Below are positions 1 to 6,918 of a DNA stretch of 10,458 bases, piece by piece (the first letter of the stretch is position 1; every line of letters begins with the position of its first letter). The stretch is from Planctomycetota bacterium (GTDB taxonomy: Bacteria > Planctomycetota > UBA8108 > UBA1146 > JAJFFE01). Made by a program: the position numbers and the translations under genes. The notes below the pieces were generated by a model, which was not told the DNA's origin, searched no databases, and saw only the letters and a program-made list of their open reading frames with translations. The DNA is taken from NCBI GenBank assembly GCA_020425835.1, contig JAGQRC010000066.1, forward strand, positions 1-10,458. The letters run 5' to 3'.

Positions 1-687
1 CTCGGTGAACTTGTCGAGGGCCCCCCGGGCCGTCACCGGATCGGTGACCCGGTACGACGCCACCAGGTTCACCCGCAGGGTCACCTTGTCCTGGGTCATG
101 ATCTCCTGACCACTGACGTCGAGCGTCTGCTCGCGCAGGTCGATGCTCTTCCACGCGATGGTCCCTCGGCCGCGCCAGAACACGTGACGCCCCGGTCCCG
201 CCGTCTCGACCAACTCGCCGTTGCGGAAGACGAGCACCACCTCGTGGCGCGACACTTCGACACCGTCCAGGTACGACGCGGACGACGGCAGTCGCAGGAT
301 CGTGTCGAGTCGAGGGTGCGCGAGCCGAAGCTCATCCACCGAGTGACGTTCGATCTCGATCCGCCGCGGACCTCGCCAGAACGCGTGCAGGCCGGGGCCG
401 AGGATCGACTCGAGTCGGCCGTCGATCGACACGAAGGCGCGTTCGTCGTCACCGAGCTCGACGATGGTCAGCGCTTCGCGGAGGGCGGGCTGTTCGACCA
501 GCGATCGGAGCAACGGGTGCTCGAAGCGCGGCTCGAGCAGGTCGAAGACCTCGATCGCGTGGACGCGACGCGTCAACGGTCGCTGCCACACGCGGTACCG
601 GCCGGGCTCGACGACACGCACGAAGTCGCCGTCGCGGAACCAGAGACCCCGCTCGTGCTGACGTACGTTCACGACTTTCCAGAACAC
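1..687 (-). CDS. SPFH/band-7 domain protein, slipin-like, with three N-terminal repeat modules (partial, C-terminus outside window)
   Basis: This frame is open from the GTG at 687-685 to the window edge, giving 229 residues. The SPFH signature begins near residue 195 (IMTQDKVTLRVNLVASYRV, then TDP), matching the start of the band-7 domain of stomatins and slipins, which form membrane-associated oligomeric scaffolds. Before it lie three divergent copies of one module at about residues 8-49, 77-120 and 144-186. Each has the pattern 'basic/acidic, hydrophobic, DG or NG, PGrh-aromatic-W', for example DGDFVRVVEPGRYRVW, DGRLESILGPGLHAFW and NGELVETAGPGRHVFW. The start is set by AAGGAG at 695-700, seven bases upstream; the ATG at 691-689 is in another frame and stops after seven codons. 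No N-terminal membrane helix is visible, so membrane attachment would have to be peripheral or lie downstream. The SPFH call is strong; the substrate or partner is unknown. Confidence 0.85.
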   Translation of the reverse strand, partial: MFWKVVNVRQHERGLWFRDGDFVRVVEPGRYRVWQRPLTRRVHAIEVFDLLEPRFEHPLLRSLVEQPALREALTIVELGDDERAFVSIDGRLESILGPGLHAFWRGPRRIEIERHSVDELRLAHPRLDTILRLPSSASYLDGVEVSRHEVVLVFRNGELVETAGPGRHVFWRGRGTIAWKSIDLREQTLDVSGQEIMTQDKVTLRVNLVASYRVTDPVTARGALDKFTE

Positions 688-694
688 TCCATCA

Positions 695-700
695 CTCCTT
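695..700 (-). promoter_or_regulatory. Ribosome binding site of the SPFH gene
   Basis: The minus strand reads AAGGAG, with seven bases before the GTG at 687. This decides the start of the SPFH reading frame, which has no usable in-frame ATG. Confidence 0.75.
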
Positions 701-1006
701 TCGAGCTGGAGGCGGTTTCTCGTATCGGACGCTTCCCGGCGGGCGACGATCGCGTCTCCCCCTCGTTCCGGCGGAGCCGTCGTTGAGTCGGCGCGCCTCG
801 TCGCTCGTCATCTCGTACGCCCGCTCCGAAGAGCCTGGGCGACGGCCACGACTCACGACTCGGAACGCCGGCGGTATCCCGACGTCTTCGAGGCTGGTCT
901 TTCGAGAGTGGTCACCGAAGGCGTGAGGGCCGACGACGACCCGGATGCGCGCACCGCACGCCACGCCGAGTTGCGCGAAAACGGAGGAGCGGCTGACAAA
1001 GCCGGC
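701..1006. other. Gene-free spacer between SPFH gene and tRNA-like gene
   Basis: About 300 bases without a convincing gene. Open frames here give arginine-rich or serine-rich low-complexity translations typical of GC-rich shadow frames. On the minus strand, directly after the tRNA-like gene, an imperfect stem-loop (988-1007: AGC-GGCT, five-base loop, AGCC-GCT with one bulged base) is followed by a TTTT run (977-980 as AAAA on the plus strand). It could be a weak terminator for the tRNA. The minus-strand leader of the SPFH gene must also lie here, but I see no clear promoter. Confidence 0.5.
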
Positions 1007-1097
1007 TGAGACCAGTGGGACTCGAACCCACCACCCCAGGACTCCGCACACCTCGATGGGCTGCGGTCCTGTGCTCTATCCACTGAGCTATGGTCCA
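1007..1097 (-). tRNA. tRNA-like gene with enlarged anticodon loop (possible tRNA-Arg relative or pseudo-tRNA)
   Basis: Reading the minus strand, the tRNA body is textbook. The acceptor arm is TGGACCA paired with TGGTCTC (six pairs including one G-T, and a T-C mismatch at 1:72). Then come TA, D-arm GCTC/GAGC with loop AGTGGATA, anticodon stem CAGGA/TCCTG (1071-1067 with 1041-1037, extendable by C-G to six pairs), a five-base variable loop, T-arm GTGGG/CCCAC with loop TTCGAGT, and discriminator A at 1007. CCA is not encoded. The anomaly is the anticodon loop, 25 bases (23 if the sixth pair forms) instead of seven. No T follows the 5' side of the stem at position 33, so a normal anticodon cannot be read directly. 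Inside the loop, CGCA and TGCG can pair, giving a long bulged hairpin. The GGATAGAGCA segment resembles tRNA-Arg. The 3' part of the loop, GTGCGGA, would give anticodon GCG (Arg) if the bases before it were absent. It may be a pseudo-tRNA, a tRNA with a short insertion or intron, or a specialised non-decoding tRNA-like RNA. Confidence 0.6.
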
Positions 1098-1141
1098 GAC
1101 CGATGCGTCCCGACCTTCGATGCCATGACACGGAACACCGA

Positions 1142-1158
1142 GGAGATCACGGATCTCC
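1142..1158. other. Perfect 7-bp hairpin with 3-base loop
   Basis: GGAGATC, ACG, GATCTCC forms a perfect seven-pair stem. It lies 45 bases upstream of the tRNA-like gene in that gene's direction, within a 288-base spacer (1098-1385) between the AsmA-like gene's stop and the tRNA. There is no T-run on either side, so it is not a classical intrinsic terminator. It could still mark the end of the upstream minus-strand transcript, be a protein site, or be chance. Confidence 0.3.
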
Positions 1159-1385
1159 GGCGCCGCTGGCGAACGTGACGATCGTCTCCGCGGGCGGGTG
1201 GCCCAATAGGGGCACCATGCCGCCCGGGTCGTCGGTTCGCTCGTGACCTCGTTGTCGGTGGGTCTCGCTCCCCTGCGAGACTTCAGAGACGGTGGGGAGG
1301 GGAGGATCCCGCGCGGCGTTCTCGAAGTTTCTCGACTCGGCCGACGAGCGGCATTGCATCGTCGGGATGGAGGTGCGGGTGCTCC

Positions 1386-2198
1386 TCAGTTCTTCTTCTT
1401 GAAGACGTCCAGGATCTTGCCCGCCTCATCCACGGTCTTCTGGACGCCGCCGCCGAGGTCCTTCGCCTCGTCGATGATGTCCTTGACGACGCCGGACTTG
1501 CCGATGTCCTGCTTGAGGATGGTGATCAGCTCGGGCGGAATGTCGTTCTTCGTCGCGACCTGCTCGAGAACTGCGGCGACGATCTTCCCCATCAGCCCGG
1601 CGAGGTCGGTGGTCGACTTGCCGTCTTCACTCGAGAGATCGCGGATCTCGATCGGGGCGAGCTCCAGCGTCTTGGCGTCCTTACCCCAAGCCGACTGCGC
1701 GACGATGACCTGTCCTCCGTCGATGCGGACCATTTCGATCTGGAGCTCGGTGGCGCCGGCCTCACTCTTCGCGGCCGGGGCCGGCTCGCCCTCGCTGCTC
1801 TTCCCGTCCCCCGAGAGCCGATCGAGCAGCTTGGTGAAATTGGTGCCACTCATGCTCGCCTCGAGCGTGAAGACCGGCTTCTCGAGAACGATCGCGCCGA
1901 TCTTCACCGGGCTCCCGAGGAGGGACCACGGTTGCACCTCGACCGAGATCCGGTCGGCCTTCATGAAGTCGGGCTCCGCGAATCCTTCGAGGTTGTCGAT
2001 GCGCAGGCCTTGGAGCGACGCCTCACCGCTGAACGCGGAGATGGAGACGGCCTCCAGCTCGACGTCGGTCCCGAGCGCCGCGGTTCCGCCCCGCTGGATT
2101 CCCTCTCGGAGCAGGCTCGGCGTGGCGAAGTGGAGGGCGACGGCGGCGATGATCACGAGGAGGATCCCGCCGATGATCAGGAGCTTGAGCTTTTTCAT
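1386..2198 (-). CDS. AsmA-like / DUF748-like inner-membrane-anchored protein
   Basis: A 270-residue protein. Residues 1-24 are a lysine-rich start (MKKLK) plus one hydrophobic helix ending near AVALHF, a signal anchor. Residues 35-115 contain the layout typical of AsmA-family N-termini: a short 'gtdVeleavsis' strand, 'GEASLQGLRIDNLEGF', a 'KADRISVEVQPWSLL' segment and 'KIGAIVLEKPVFTLE'. This family carries lipids or affects outer-membrane assembly along extended beta-sheet grooves. Residues 130-150 are a low-complexity Ser/Glu/Ala linker, followed by a second beta-rich block (151-190) and a charged amphipathic helical tail ending in FKKKN. It is much shorter than full AsmA or TamB and nearer to small DUF748-type proteins. 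The start is the ATG at 2198, with AGAAGG (2204-2209) five bases upstream; the frame stays open further upstream but overlaps the helicase gene. It begins 32 bases after that gene's stop, so co-transcription is likely. The AsmA link is inferred from sequence pattern. Confidence 0.75.
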   Translation of the reverse strand: MKKLKLLIIGGILLVIIAAVALHFATPSLLREGIQRGGTAALGTDVELEAVSISAFSGEASLQGLRIDNLEGFAEPDFMKADRISVEVQPWSLLGSPVKIGAIVLEKPVFTLEASMSGTNFTKLLDRLSGDGKSSEGEPAPAAKSEAGATELQIEMVRIDGGQVIVAQSAWGKDAKTLELAPIEIRDLSSEDGKSTTDLAGLMGKIVAAVLEQVATKNDIPPELITILKQDIGKSGVVKDIIDEAKDLGGGVQKTVDEAGKILDVFKKKN

Positions 2199-2230
2199 GT
2201 GGACCTTCTGTCGGGTGAGGAAGGCGGAGA

Positions 2231-4573
2231 CTACTCCGGTCGAGGGTCGGCGGGTAGCGGATTCGCCGAGTCGTTCACCACCGACTCGCGGTATCCGAGC
2301 GCTCGGTAGCCCTTGCGCCGTCGTTGGAACATTCGCGCGAGCATGGGAACCCCCGCGTCGACGTAGTCGTGGATCTCGACCACCGTCTTGCCGCGGTGCT
2401 TGCGGTGGAGTCGCCCGGCGTACTGGACCAGGGTCCCCTTCCAAGAGATCGGCAAGGTCAGGAACAGGGTGTCGAGCCGGGCATCGTCGAAACCCTCGCC
2501 GATGTAGCGTCCCGTCGCGATGACCAGGCGCTCCTCGTCGGTGGGGATCGCGCGCAGTCGCTCTTCCGACGCGAGGCGCTCTCGATCCTGCCGACCCCCG
2601 TGCAGCACGACCAGGTTGCGTGCGACACCTTCGAGCGCCTCCGCGAAGAACGCGAGGTGGTCGCGCCGCTCGGTCAGCAGGATCGGGGAGCGTCCCGCCT
2701 CGAGCGCGGTGATGACGTCATCGAGGATCTGGGTGTTGCGCGCTTCGTCGGCGGTGAGCGCCGCGTAGAGATCGTTGATCGACGGGCGCTCGTCGTCGTG
2801 CTGCGGGAACGCGAACGCGGTGTGGTGGATGTGGAGCTCGTGATCGAAGGGACGCGCCGCCGCTTGACTCTTCGGCTCGATGCGGTGACGGATCGGACCG
2901 AGCTGCTGTCGCGTGATCGGATGGAGCCCGTCGCGTCGTTCCGGAGTGGCGGTCAGGCCGAGGAAGTAGCGCGCACGAGCGTGAGCGAGCACCGACTCGA
3001 ATGTCCGCGCCGGACAGTGATGACACTCGTCGACGACGATGTGCCCGTACTCGCGCAGCGCGGGGTCGATCTCGCCGCCGCGCGCGAGGGACTGGATCAT
3101 GGCGACGTCGATGACGCCGGTCGCTTCGCGCCGGCCTCCGCCGATGCGACCGATGAGGGGCTCCTCGATCTCCAGGAACGTGCGCAGCTGGGCGATCCAC
3201 TGCTCGAGGAGGGGCTTCCGATGGACGATCACCAGCGCATTCCGACCGCGCGCGGCGATCATCGCCGCGCCGAGCACCGTCTTCCCCGTTCCCGGCGGCG
3301 CGACGAAGAGCCCGTCCTCGTGCGCGAGAAGGTCGGTGAGAGCGCTCGACTGCGCTTCGGTGAGCTCGCCGCGGAACCGGGCATCGATCGAGGCTCCCGC
3401 GAAACGGCGATCGTCGATCTGCAGCGTCGAGCCATGTGACGCCACGGTCTCCACGAGTTCCTCGGTGCAGCCGCGAGGGAAGAGGAGGTGATCGCCGGAG
3501 CGTTCGGTCGTGTCGATCACCTTCGGGGTGAAGGCGGTGTTCATCCGGAGACGTCGTTTCTTCTGGTACTCCGGGTTCGGGAACGAGACGACGCGACGCA
3601 GATCGACCGCGAGCGCCTTGGGCAGCGGCTCGAGAGGGATCGACAACCGGCTCTCGAGCACCGCGGGAATCGTGCGCGGTGCGTCCGGCTCGGCTCGCAA
3701 CCGCACGATCCGCGCCCGCACCTCTTCCGCCGAGAGTCGATCGACCGTCAGGAGGAAACGCCACGGATCGTCGTGGGGCTCCAGCCGATCGTCGATGAAC
3801 ACCGTATTGCCGTGCTGCCGCGGGCCGAGCTGCAGTGGAAGCGCGATCAGGCTCCCGAACCCTCCCGAAGAGAGCCGGTCCTGAGCGGGGAAGAACCGAT
3901 CGACGGAGGGGAGCGATGGACGCGCTGCATGACGGGCCGCCGCGGCGACGAGCGCGCGTGCGAGCTCGCGCCCTTCACGGGCGTCGATCGTCTCGGAGAA
4001 GAAGACCCAGAGATGCGCGCCGTTGCCGGAACGAGACCGCTCGAGCGCGAAGGGAACCTCGACCGCACGGGCGATCGCGATCAAGGCCTCGGCATCGGGA
4101 CGCCAGGCGTCGCCATCGAGATCGATCGCGACCAGCCAGCAGGTGTGGTCGGGGAGCATCGGGTAGATACCCAACACGTGGCGACCCTGCAGGTGGTCGA
4201 CGATCGCGCGATCATCGAGCGGGAGGAACGCCGCATGAGGGCAGGCGCCGCACTTGACCCTCGGCTTCTGGCACACGTCGGCGACCCACTCGTTGGTGCA
4301 GACCGGAGCGTAGCCGTGTCGCCCGTCGCGTTCGTTGACCCAGCGCCGCGGAAAGAGGTCGGTGCGACCTCGGAACAGCGATCGGAAGATGACGACCTTG
4401 TCGTGCGGCGAGAGTTCATCGTCGTTCTCGCCCTCGGCCTCGCGACGTTTCAACGCACCGCGCAGCCGCTCCACTTCTCGACGCGTCGCCTCGACGTCCG
4501 CCTCGAGCGCGAGGAGGCGCGCCTCCGCTTCTGCGAGTTGTCGGACGAGGTTCGGGTTCGCGGGTGTGGGCAC
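2231..4573 (-). CDS. TOTE-type archaeo-eukaryotic primase fused to superfamily II (DEAD/DEAH) helicase
   Basis: A 780-residue fusion protein. Residues 10-45 are a predicted coiled coil. Residues 55-300 are an archaeo-eukaryotic primase (AEP) domain of the kind named for TOTE conflict systems. It shows a possible zinc site (C92, C101, C108, C111, H113), the acidic catalytic motif AIDLDGD (D151, D153), the SRSGNGAHLW motif with H187, and the family-typical RFFPAQD and GSLIALPLQ stretches. Residues 395-770 form a superfamily II helicase: Walker A APPGTGKT (425-432), DECHH box (515-519), motif III LTATPERRDG (540-549), and motif VI QYAGRLHRKHRG (717-728). All key residues are present, so both halves look active. 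The likely activity is ATP-driven nucleic-acid remodelling coupled to primer or strand synthesis; a defence role is known only as a prediction for the family. The start is the GTG at 4573, ten bases after the zinc-ribbon gene's stop; its SD is weak (CGGA), but an upstream start would overlap that gene. The stop is TAG at 2231-2233. No nuclease domain is visible. Confidence 0.9.
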   Translation of the reverse strand: MPTPANPNLVRQLAEAEARLLALEADVEATRREVERLRGALKRREAEGENDDELSPHDKVVIFRSLFRGRTDLFPRRWVNERDGRHGYAPVCTNEWVADVCQKPRVKCGACPHAAFLPLDDRAIVDHLQGRHVLGIYPMLPDHTCWLVAIDLDGDAWRPDAEALIAIARAVEVPFALERSRSGNGAHLWVFFSETIDAREGRELARALVAAAARHAARPSLPSVDRFFPAQDRLSSGGFGSLIALPLQLGPRQHGNTVFIDDRLEPHDDPWRFLLTVDRLSAEEVRARIVRLRAEPDAPRTIPAVLESRLSIPLEPLPKALAVDLRRVVSFPNPEYQKKRRLRMNTAFTPKVIDTTERSGDHLLFPRGCTEELVETVASHGSTLQIDDRRFAGASIDARFRGELTEAQSSALTDLLAHEDGLFVAPPGTGKTVLGAAMIAARGRNALVIVHRKPLLEQWIAQLRTFLEIEEPLIGRIGGGRREATGVIDVAMIQSLARGGEIDPALREYGHIVVDECHHCPARTFESVLAHARARYFLGLTATPERRDGLHPITRQQLGPIRHRIEPKSQAAARPFDHELHIHHTAFAFPQHDDERPSINDLYAALTADEARNTQILDDVITALEAGRSPILLTERRDHLAFFAEALEGVARNLVVLHGGRQDRERLASEERLRAIPTDEERLVIATGRYIGEGFDDARLDTLFLTLPISWKGTLVQYAGRLHRKHRGKTVVEIHDYVDAGVPMLARMFQRRRKGYRALGYRESVVNDSANPLPADPRPE

Positions 4574-4583
4574 GGATCCGATC

Positions 4584-4853
4584 TCAGGCAGACAGCAGGA
4601 AGATGATGAGCCCGGCGACGGCGCAGCAGCCGGTGACCAAGCCTGCGGTCGGCCCGAGCGACGCGGCCGCCAGCCAGGTCGCGCCGCCGCCGAGGAGCAC
4701 TCCGAACGAGATCGACAACCAGAGGATCGGCTCCGGGCCGCCGGGGATCGGCGTGGCGCGGCCGCAGCTCGGGCAGTTGGCGAACCCGCCTCGCAACGAA
4801 GGCGCCGCTTCGAAACGGGAGCCGCAGTGCTCGCAGTGGACGTCGACACCCAT
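4584..4853 (-). CDS. Small zinc-ribbon protein with two transmembrane helices
   Basis: An 89-residue protein. The N-terminus has a compact zinc ribbon: CEHC at residues 7-10 and CPSC at 27-30, each followed by G (CG knuckles). After a proline-rich turn, two hydrophobic segments (about 43-62 and 66-87) should span the inner membrane as a hairpin, leaving the ribbon in the cytoplasm. Such ribbon-plus-membrane proteins are common in bacteria but mostly have no known role; this one may bind nucleic acid or protein near the membrane. The ATG at 4853 is preceded by GAGG (4859-4862) at five bases, and this SD overlaps the stop codon of the LOR gene, implying coupled translation. The primase-helicase start lies ten bases after its stop. 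Function unknown. Confidence 0.85.
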   Translation of the reverse strand: MGVDVHCEHCGSRFEAAPSLRGGFANCPSCGRATPIPGGPEPILWLSISFGVLLGGGATWLAAASLGPTAGLVTGCCAVAGLIIFLLSA

Positions 4854-4860
4854 GGTCGCC

Positions 4861-5457
4861 TCAGCCCTCCTGTCGACCCTCGATGGCCGCGAGGAGAATC
4901 CCGCCGGCGATCAGCAGCCGCGGATCGATGAGCTCTCGCGCATCGGGTTCGATCTCGAGCCGGTACTTCAGGACGAAGGGATTGAAGAATTGACGGTACT
5001 GCGCGAGCTCCGTGTGGCCCTGCCGGAGGTGGTAGGTCTGCGGGATGAGGTTCGTCAGGAGGCGGCGAACGACCGCGAGCATCGTGCTGTCCTCTTCGAG
5101 TTTCCCGATCGGTCGATCGTCCGGATCGAGGAACTCCCAGGAATCCCGCAGCAGCGACTTGAAGCCCTTTCGTCGCAGCGCTCCGACCTTGCGGCCCTCG
5201 TGGGAGTCGACGACGTCGTAGGCCGCGCTGAAGTCGATCACCTGACGCGCCTGGATCGACAGCCGCTCGTCGGTCATCGCCTCACTCGCGTAGACCCGGA
5301 TGTCCTCCTTGAGCTTGAACGCCTTCTGCTGGCTGAACAGGACCACGTTCTCGTTCGGGTCGTAGACGTGGAACTTCGCACCGAGGACGGTCAGGACCTT
5401 CCGGCGGATGAGATAGTGGTCGTGAAGGAACTCGGCGGAGAGCGAGGGGTCGGCCAC
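4861..5457 (-). CDS. LURP-one-related (LOR) / tubby-like, scramblase-related protein
   Basis: A 198-residue protein with the features of the LOR family, whose fold resembles the C-terminal domain of tubby and phospholipid scramblases: a 12-strand barrel around a central hydrophobic helix. Visible are an N-terminal YLIRRKVLTVLGAKFHVYD strand pair, paired 'iyD...nevvlfs..KafklkeDIRVY' strands, RKGFKSLLRDSWEFLD, and the C-terminal buried helix IDPRLLIAGGILLAAIEG. Bacterial members are mostly uncharacterised; phosphoinositide or lipid binding is proposed from structure. The start is taken as the GTG at 5457, because AGGAG (5463-5467) sits five bases upstream; an in-frame TTG at 5487 would add ten residues but lies on the far side of that SD. 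It follows the CorC-like gene after 81 bases and is followed seven bases later by the zinc-ribbon gene. The family call is good; the role is unknown. Confidence 0.8.
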   Translation of the reverse strand: MADPSLSAEFLHDHYLIRRKVLTVLGAKFHVYDPNENVVLFSQQKAFKLKEDIRVYASEAMTDERLSIQARQVIDFSAAYDVVDSHEGRKVGALRRKGFKSLLRDSWEFLDPDDRPIGKLEEDSTMLAVVRRLLTNLIPQTYHLRQGHTELAQYRQFFNPFVLKYRLEIEPDARELIDPRLLIAGGILLAAIEGRQEG

Positions 5458-5462
5458 GGTTG

Positions 5463-5467
5463 CTCCT
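5463..5467 (-). promoter_or_regulatory. Ribosome binding site deciding the LOR-gene start
   Basis: The minus strand reads AGGAG with five bases before the GTG at 5457. This favours the 198-residue form over the longer TTG-initiated form at 5487. Confidence 0.7.
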
Positions 5468-5538
5468 GAGGAAGGGGATGCGCTCAAGGTACCTCGGTCG
5501 GGTCGCCGAGCAAGAGCGAACGCGAAGTCGGATCGCCG

Positions 5539-6918
5539 TCAGCTGCCGACGCCAGCGTCCGCGCCAGGATCATCCGAGCGCGCGGTCGACTCATCGGCGT
5601 CGTCGCTCTTCTCGGCCAGCGGCGGGAGCGTGACTCGGACGCGACGGGCGCGGCCTCCGTCGGCCTCCATGACCTCGACGCTGGCGTTCCCGAGCGCGAC
5701 GACGTCGCCGACTCGGGGGATCCGTCCGATCGCGAGGACGATCAGCCCGGAGAACGTGTCCGCGTCATCGGAACTCCCCTCGATCCCGAGTGCCTGGACG
5801 ACTCGCGTCGCAGGGGCGGAGCCGCGAACCAGGTATCGTCGAGGGCCGACCGGAACGATGTCCGGTCCCTCCGCGTCGAACTCGTCCTGCACCGGGCCGA
5901 CGATCGGCTCGAGGACGTTCTCCAGGGAGACGATTCCGCTGACCCCACCGAACTCATCGACGACGAGGGCGAGGAGCTGATGGCTCGCCTGGAAGTGCCG
6001 GAGCGCCTGGCTGACGCGCATCGTCTCCGGCAGGTACTGGGGCGGACGGACGATCGTCGCGAGGTCGAACGGAGTGCGGCCGTCGTGGACCACGAGATCC
6101 TTGATGTGCACGACGCCGAGAGTGTCGTCCAAGGAGTCCGAGCAGACGGGATAGCGCGTGTGCTTCGTCTCCCGAACGATCTCGAGGCAGGACTCGAGTG
6201 AGTCGCCGGCGCGGAAGTGGACCACGTCGACGCGCGGGACCATCACCTGCCGGCACACGAGGTCGTCGAAGTCCAGGACGCCGTGCATCAGACGGTGCTC
6301 CGCGCTGGTCAGCTCGCCCTGCCGATGGGAGAGCGTGAGGAGCGCGCGGATCTCCTCCTGCGTGTGCACCTCTTCGTGACCACTGTCGGCGCCGACGCCC
6401 AGAGGCTTCAGGATCCAGCGCGTCGCGACGTTGAGACCCGCCATGAAGGGATAGAGTCCGATGTAGAAGAAGCGGAGCGGAAGCGCGCACCACAGGAGCG
6501 TCGCCTCGGGTTTTCGGATCGCGAAGATCTTCGGGGCCTGCTCGCCGATCACGAGATGGACGGTGGTGATGACCGTGAACGCGATCGCGAAGGCAGTGCC
6601 GTGGATCCACGCCTCGGACTCGATCCCGAGCTTCCCCAGGAGAGGGGCGACGACATCGGCGACCGCGGGCTCGCCGACCCAACCGAGGCCGAGGGACGCC
6701 ATCGTGATGCCCAGCTGACAGGTCGAGAGCGAAGCGTCGAGGCGATCGCTGAGCCAGCTCGCCGCCCCGGCGAGCCGTTGGCCCTGATCGCGGAGCTCCT
6801 CGAGTCGACGGATCCGCACCTTCACGAGCGCGAACTCGGCAGCGACGAAGAAGGCGTTCAACGCGACGAGGGCGATCGCCCCGAAGGGACCGGAGAAGAG
6901 GCTCGTGCCGTCGGGCAT
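5539..6918 (-). CDS. CNNM (DUF21)-CBS-CorC/HlyC family membrane protein
   Basis: A 459-residue protein with the standard family order. Residues 1-190 are a DUF21/CNNM membrane domain with hydrophobic segments near 10-32, 65-90, 106-128 and 140-165, and the conserved GEQAPKIFAI motif at 125-134. A CBS pair occupies about 222-340: DLVCRQVMVPRVDVV opens the first, and VVDEFGGVSGIVSLENVLEPIVG closes the second. A CorC/HlyC C-terminal domain spans 355-432, followed by an acidic, disordered tail. Members are linked to Mg2+/Co2+ efflux or tolerance; the 'haemolysin' label is historical. The start is the ATG at 6918 with AGGA (6927-6930) eight bases upstream; an in-frame ATG at 6954 has no good SD. 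It starts from a divergent intergenic region shared with the methyltransferase. The 81-base gap to the LOR gene contains a short CTCGG/CCGAG hairpin (5493-5510) without a T-run, so read-through is possible. Confidence 0.93.
   Translation of the reverse strand: MPDGTSLFSGPFGAIALVALNAFFVAAEFALVKVRIRRLEELRDQGQRLAGAASWLSDRLDASLSTCQLGITMASLGLGWVGEPAVADVVAPLLGKLGIESEAWIHGTAFAIAFTVITTVHLVIGEQAPKIFAIRKPEATLLWCALPLRFFYIGLYPFMAGLNVATRWILKPLGVGADSGHEEVHTQEEIRALLTLSHRQGELTSAEHRLMHGVLDFDDLVCRQVMVPRVDVVHFRAGDSLESCLEIVRETKHTRYPVCSDSLDDTLGVVHIKDLVVHDGRTPFDLATIVRPPQYLPETMRVSQALRHFQASHQLLALVVDEFGGVSGIVSLENVLEPIVGPVQDEFDAEGPDIVPVGPRRYLVRGSAPATRVVQALGIEGSSDDADTFSGLIVLAIGRIPRVGDVVALGNASVEVMEADGGRARRVRVTLPPLAEKSDDADESTARSDDPGADAGVGS

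Noticed and set aside
692..811. A 39-codon minus-strand frame ending at the SPFH start
   Set aside because: The position suggested a leader peptide, but it has no SD and an arbitrary Arg/Pro-rich translation.
1243..2523. A 426-codon plus-strand open frame
   Set aside because: Antisense to the AsmA-like gene and the end of the primase-helicase; no motif, Ser/Arg-rich composition, no SD.
2324..4606. Two plus-strand frames of about 370 codons each
   Set aside because: Both are antisense to the primase-helicase, whose domain motifs are unmistakable; their translations look random.
5493..5510. CTCGG/CCGAG hairpin between the CorC-like and LOR genes as an operon-splitting terminator
   Set aside because: Only five pairs with an eight-base loop and no T-run; too weak to call.
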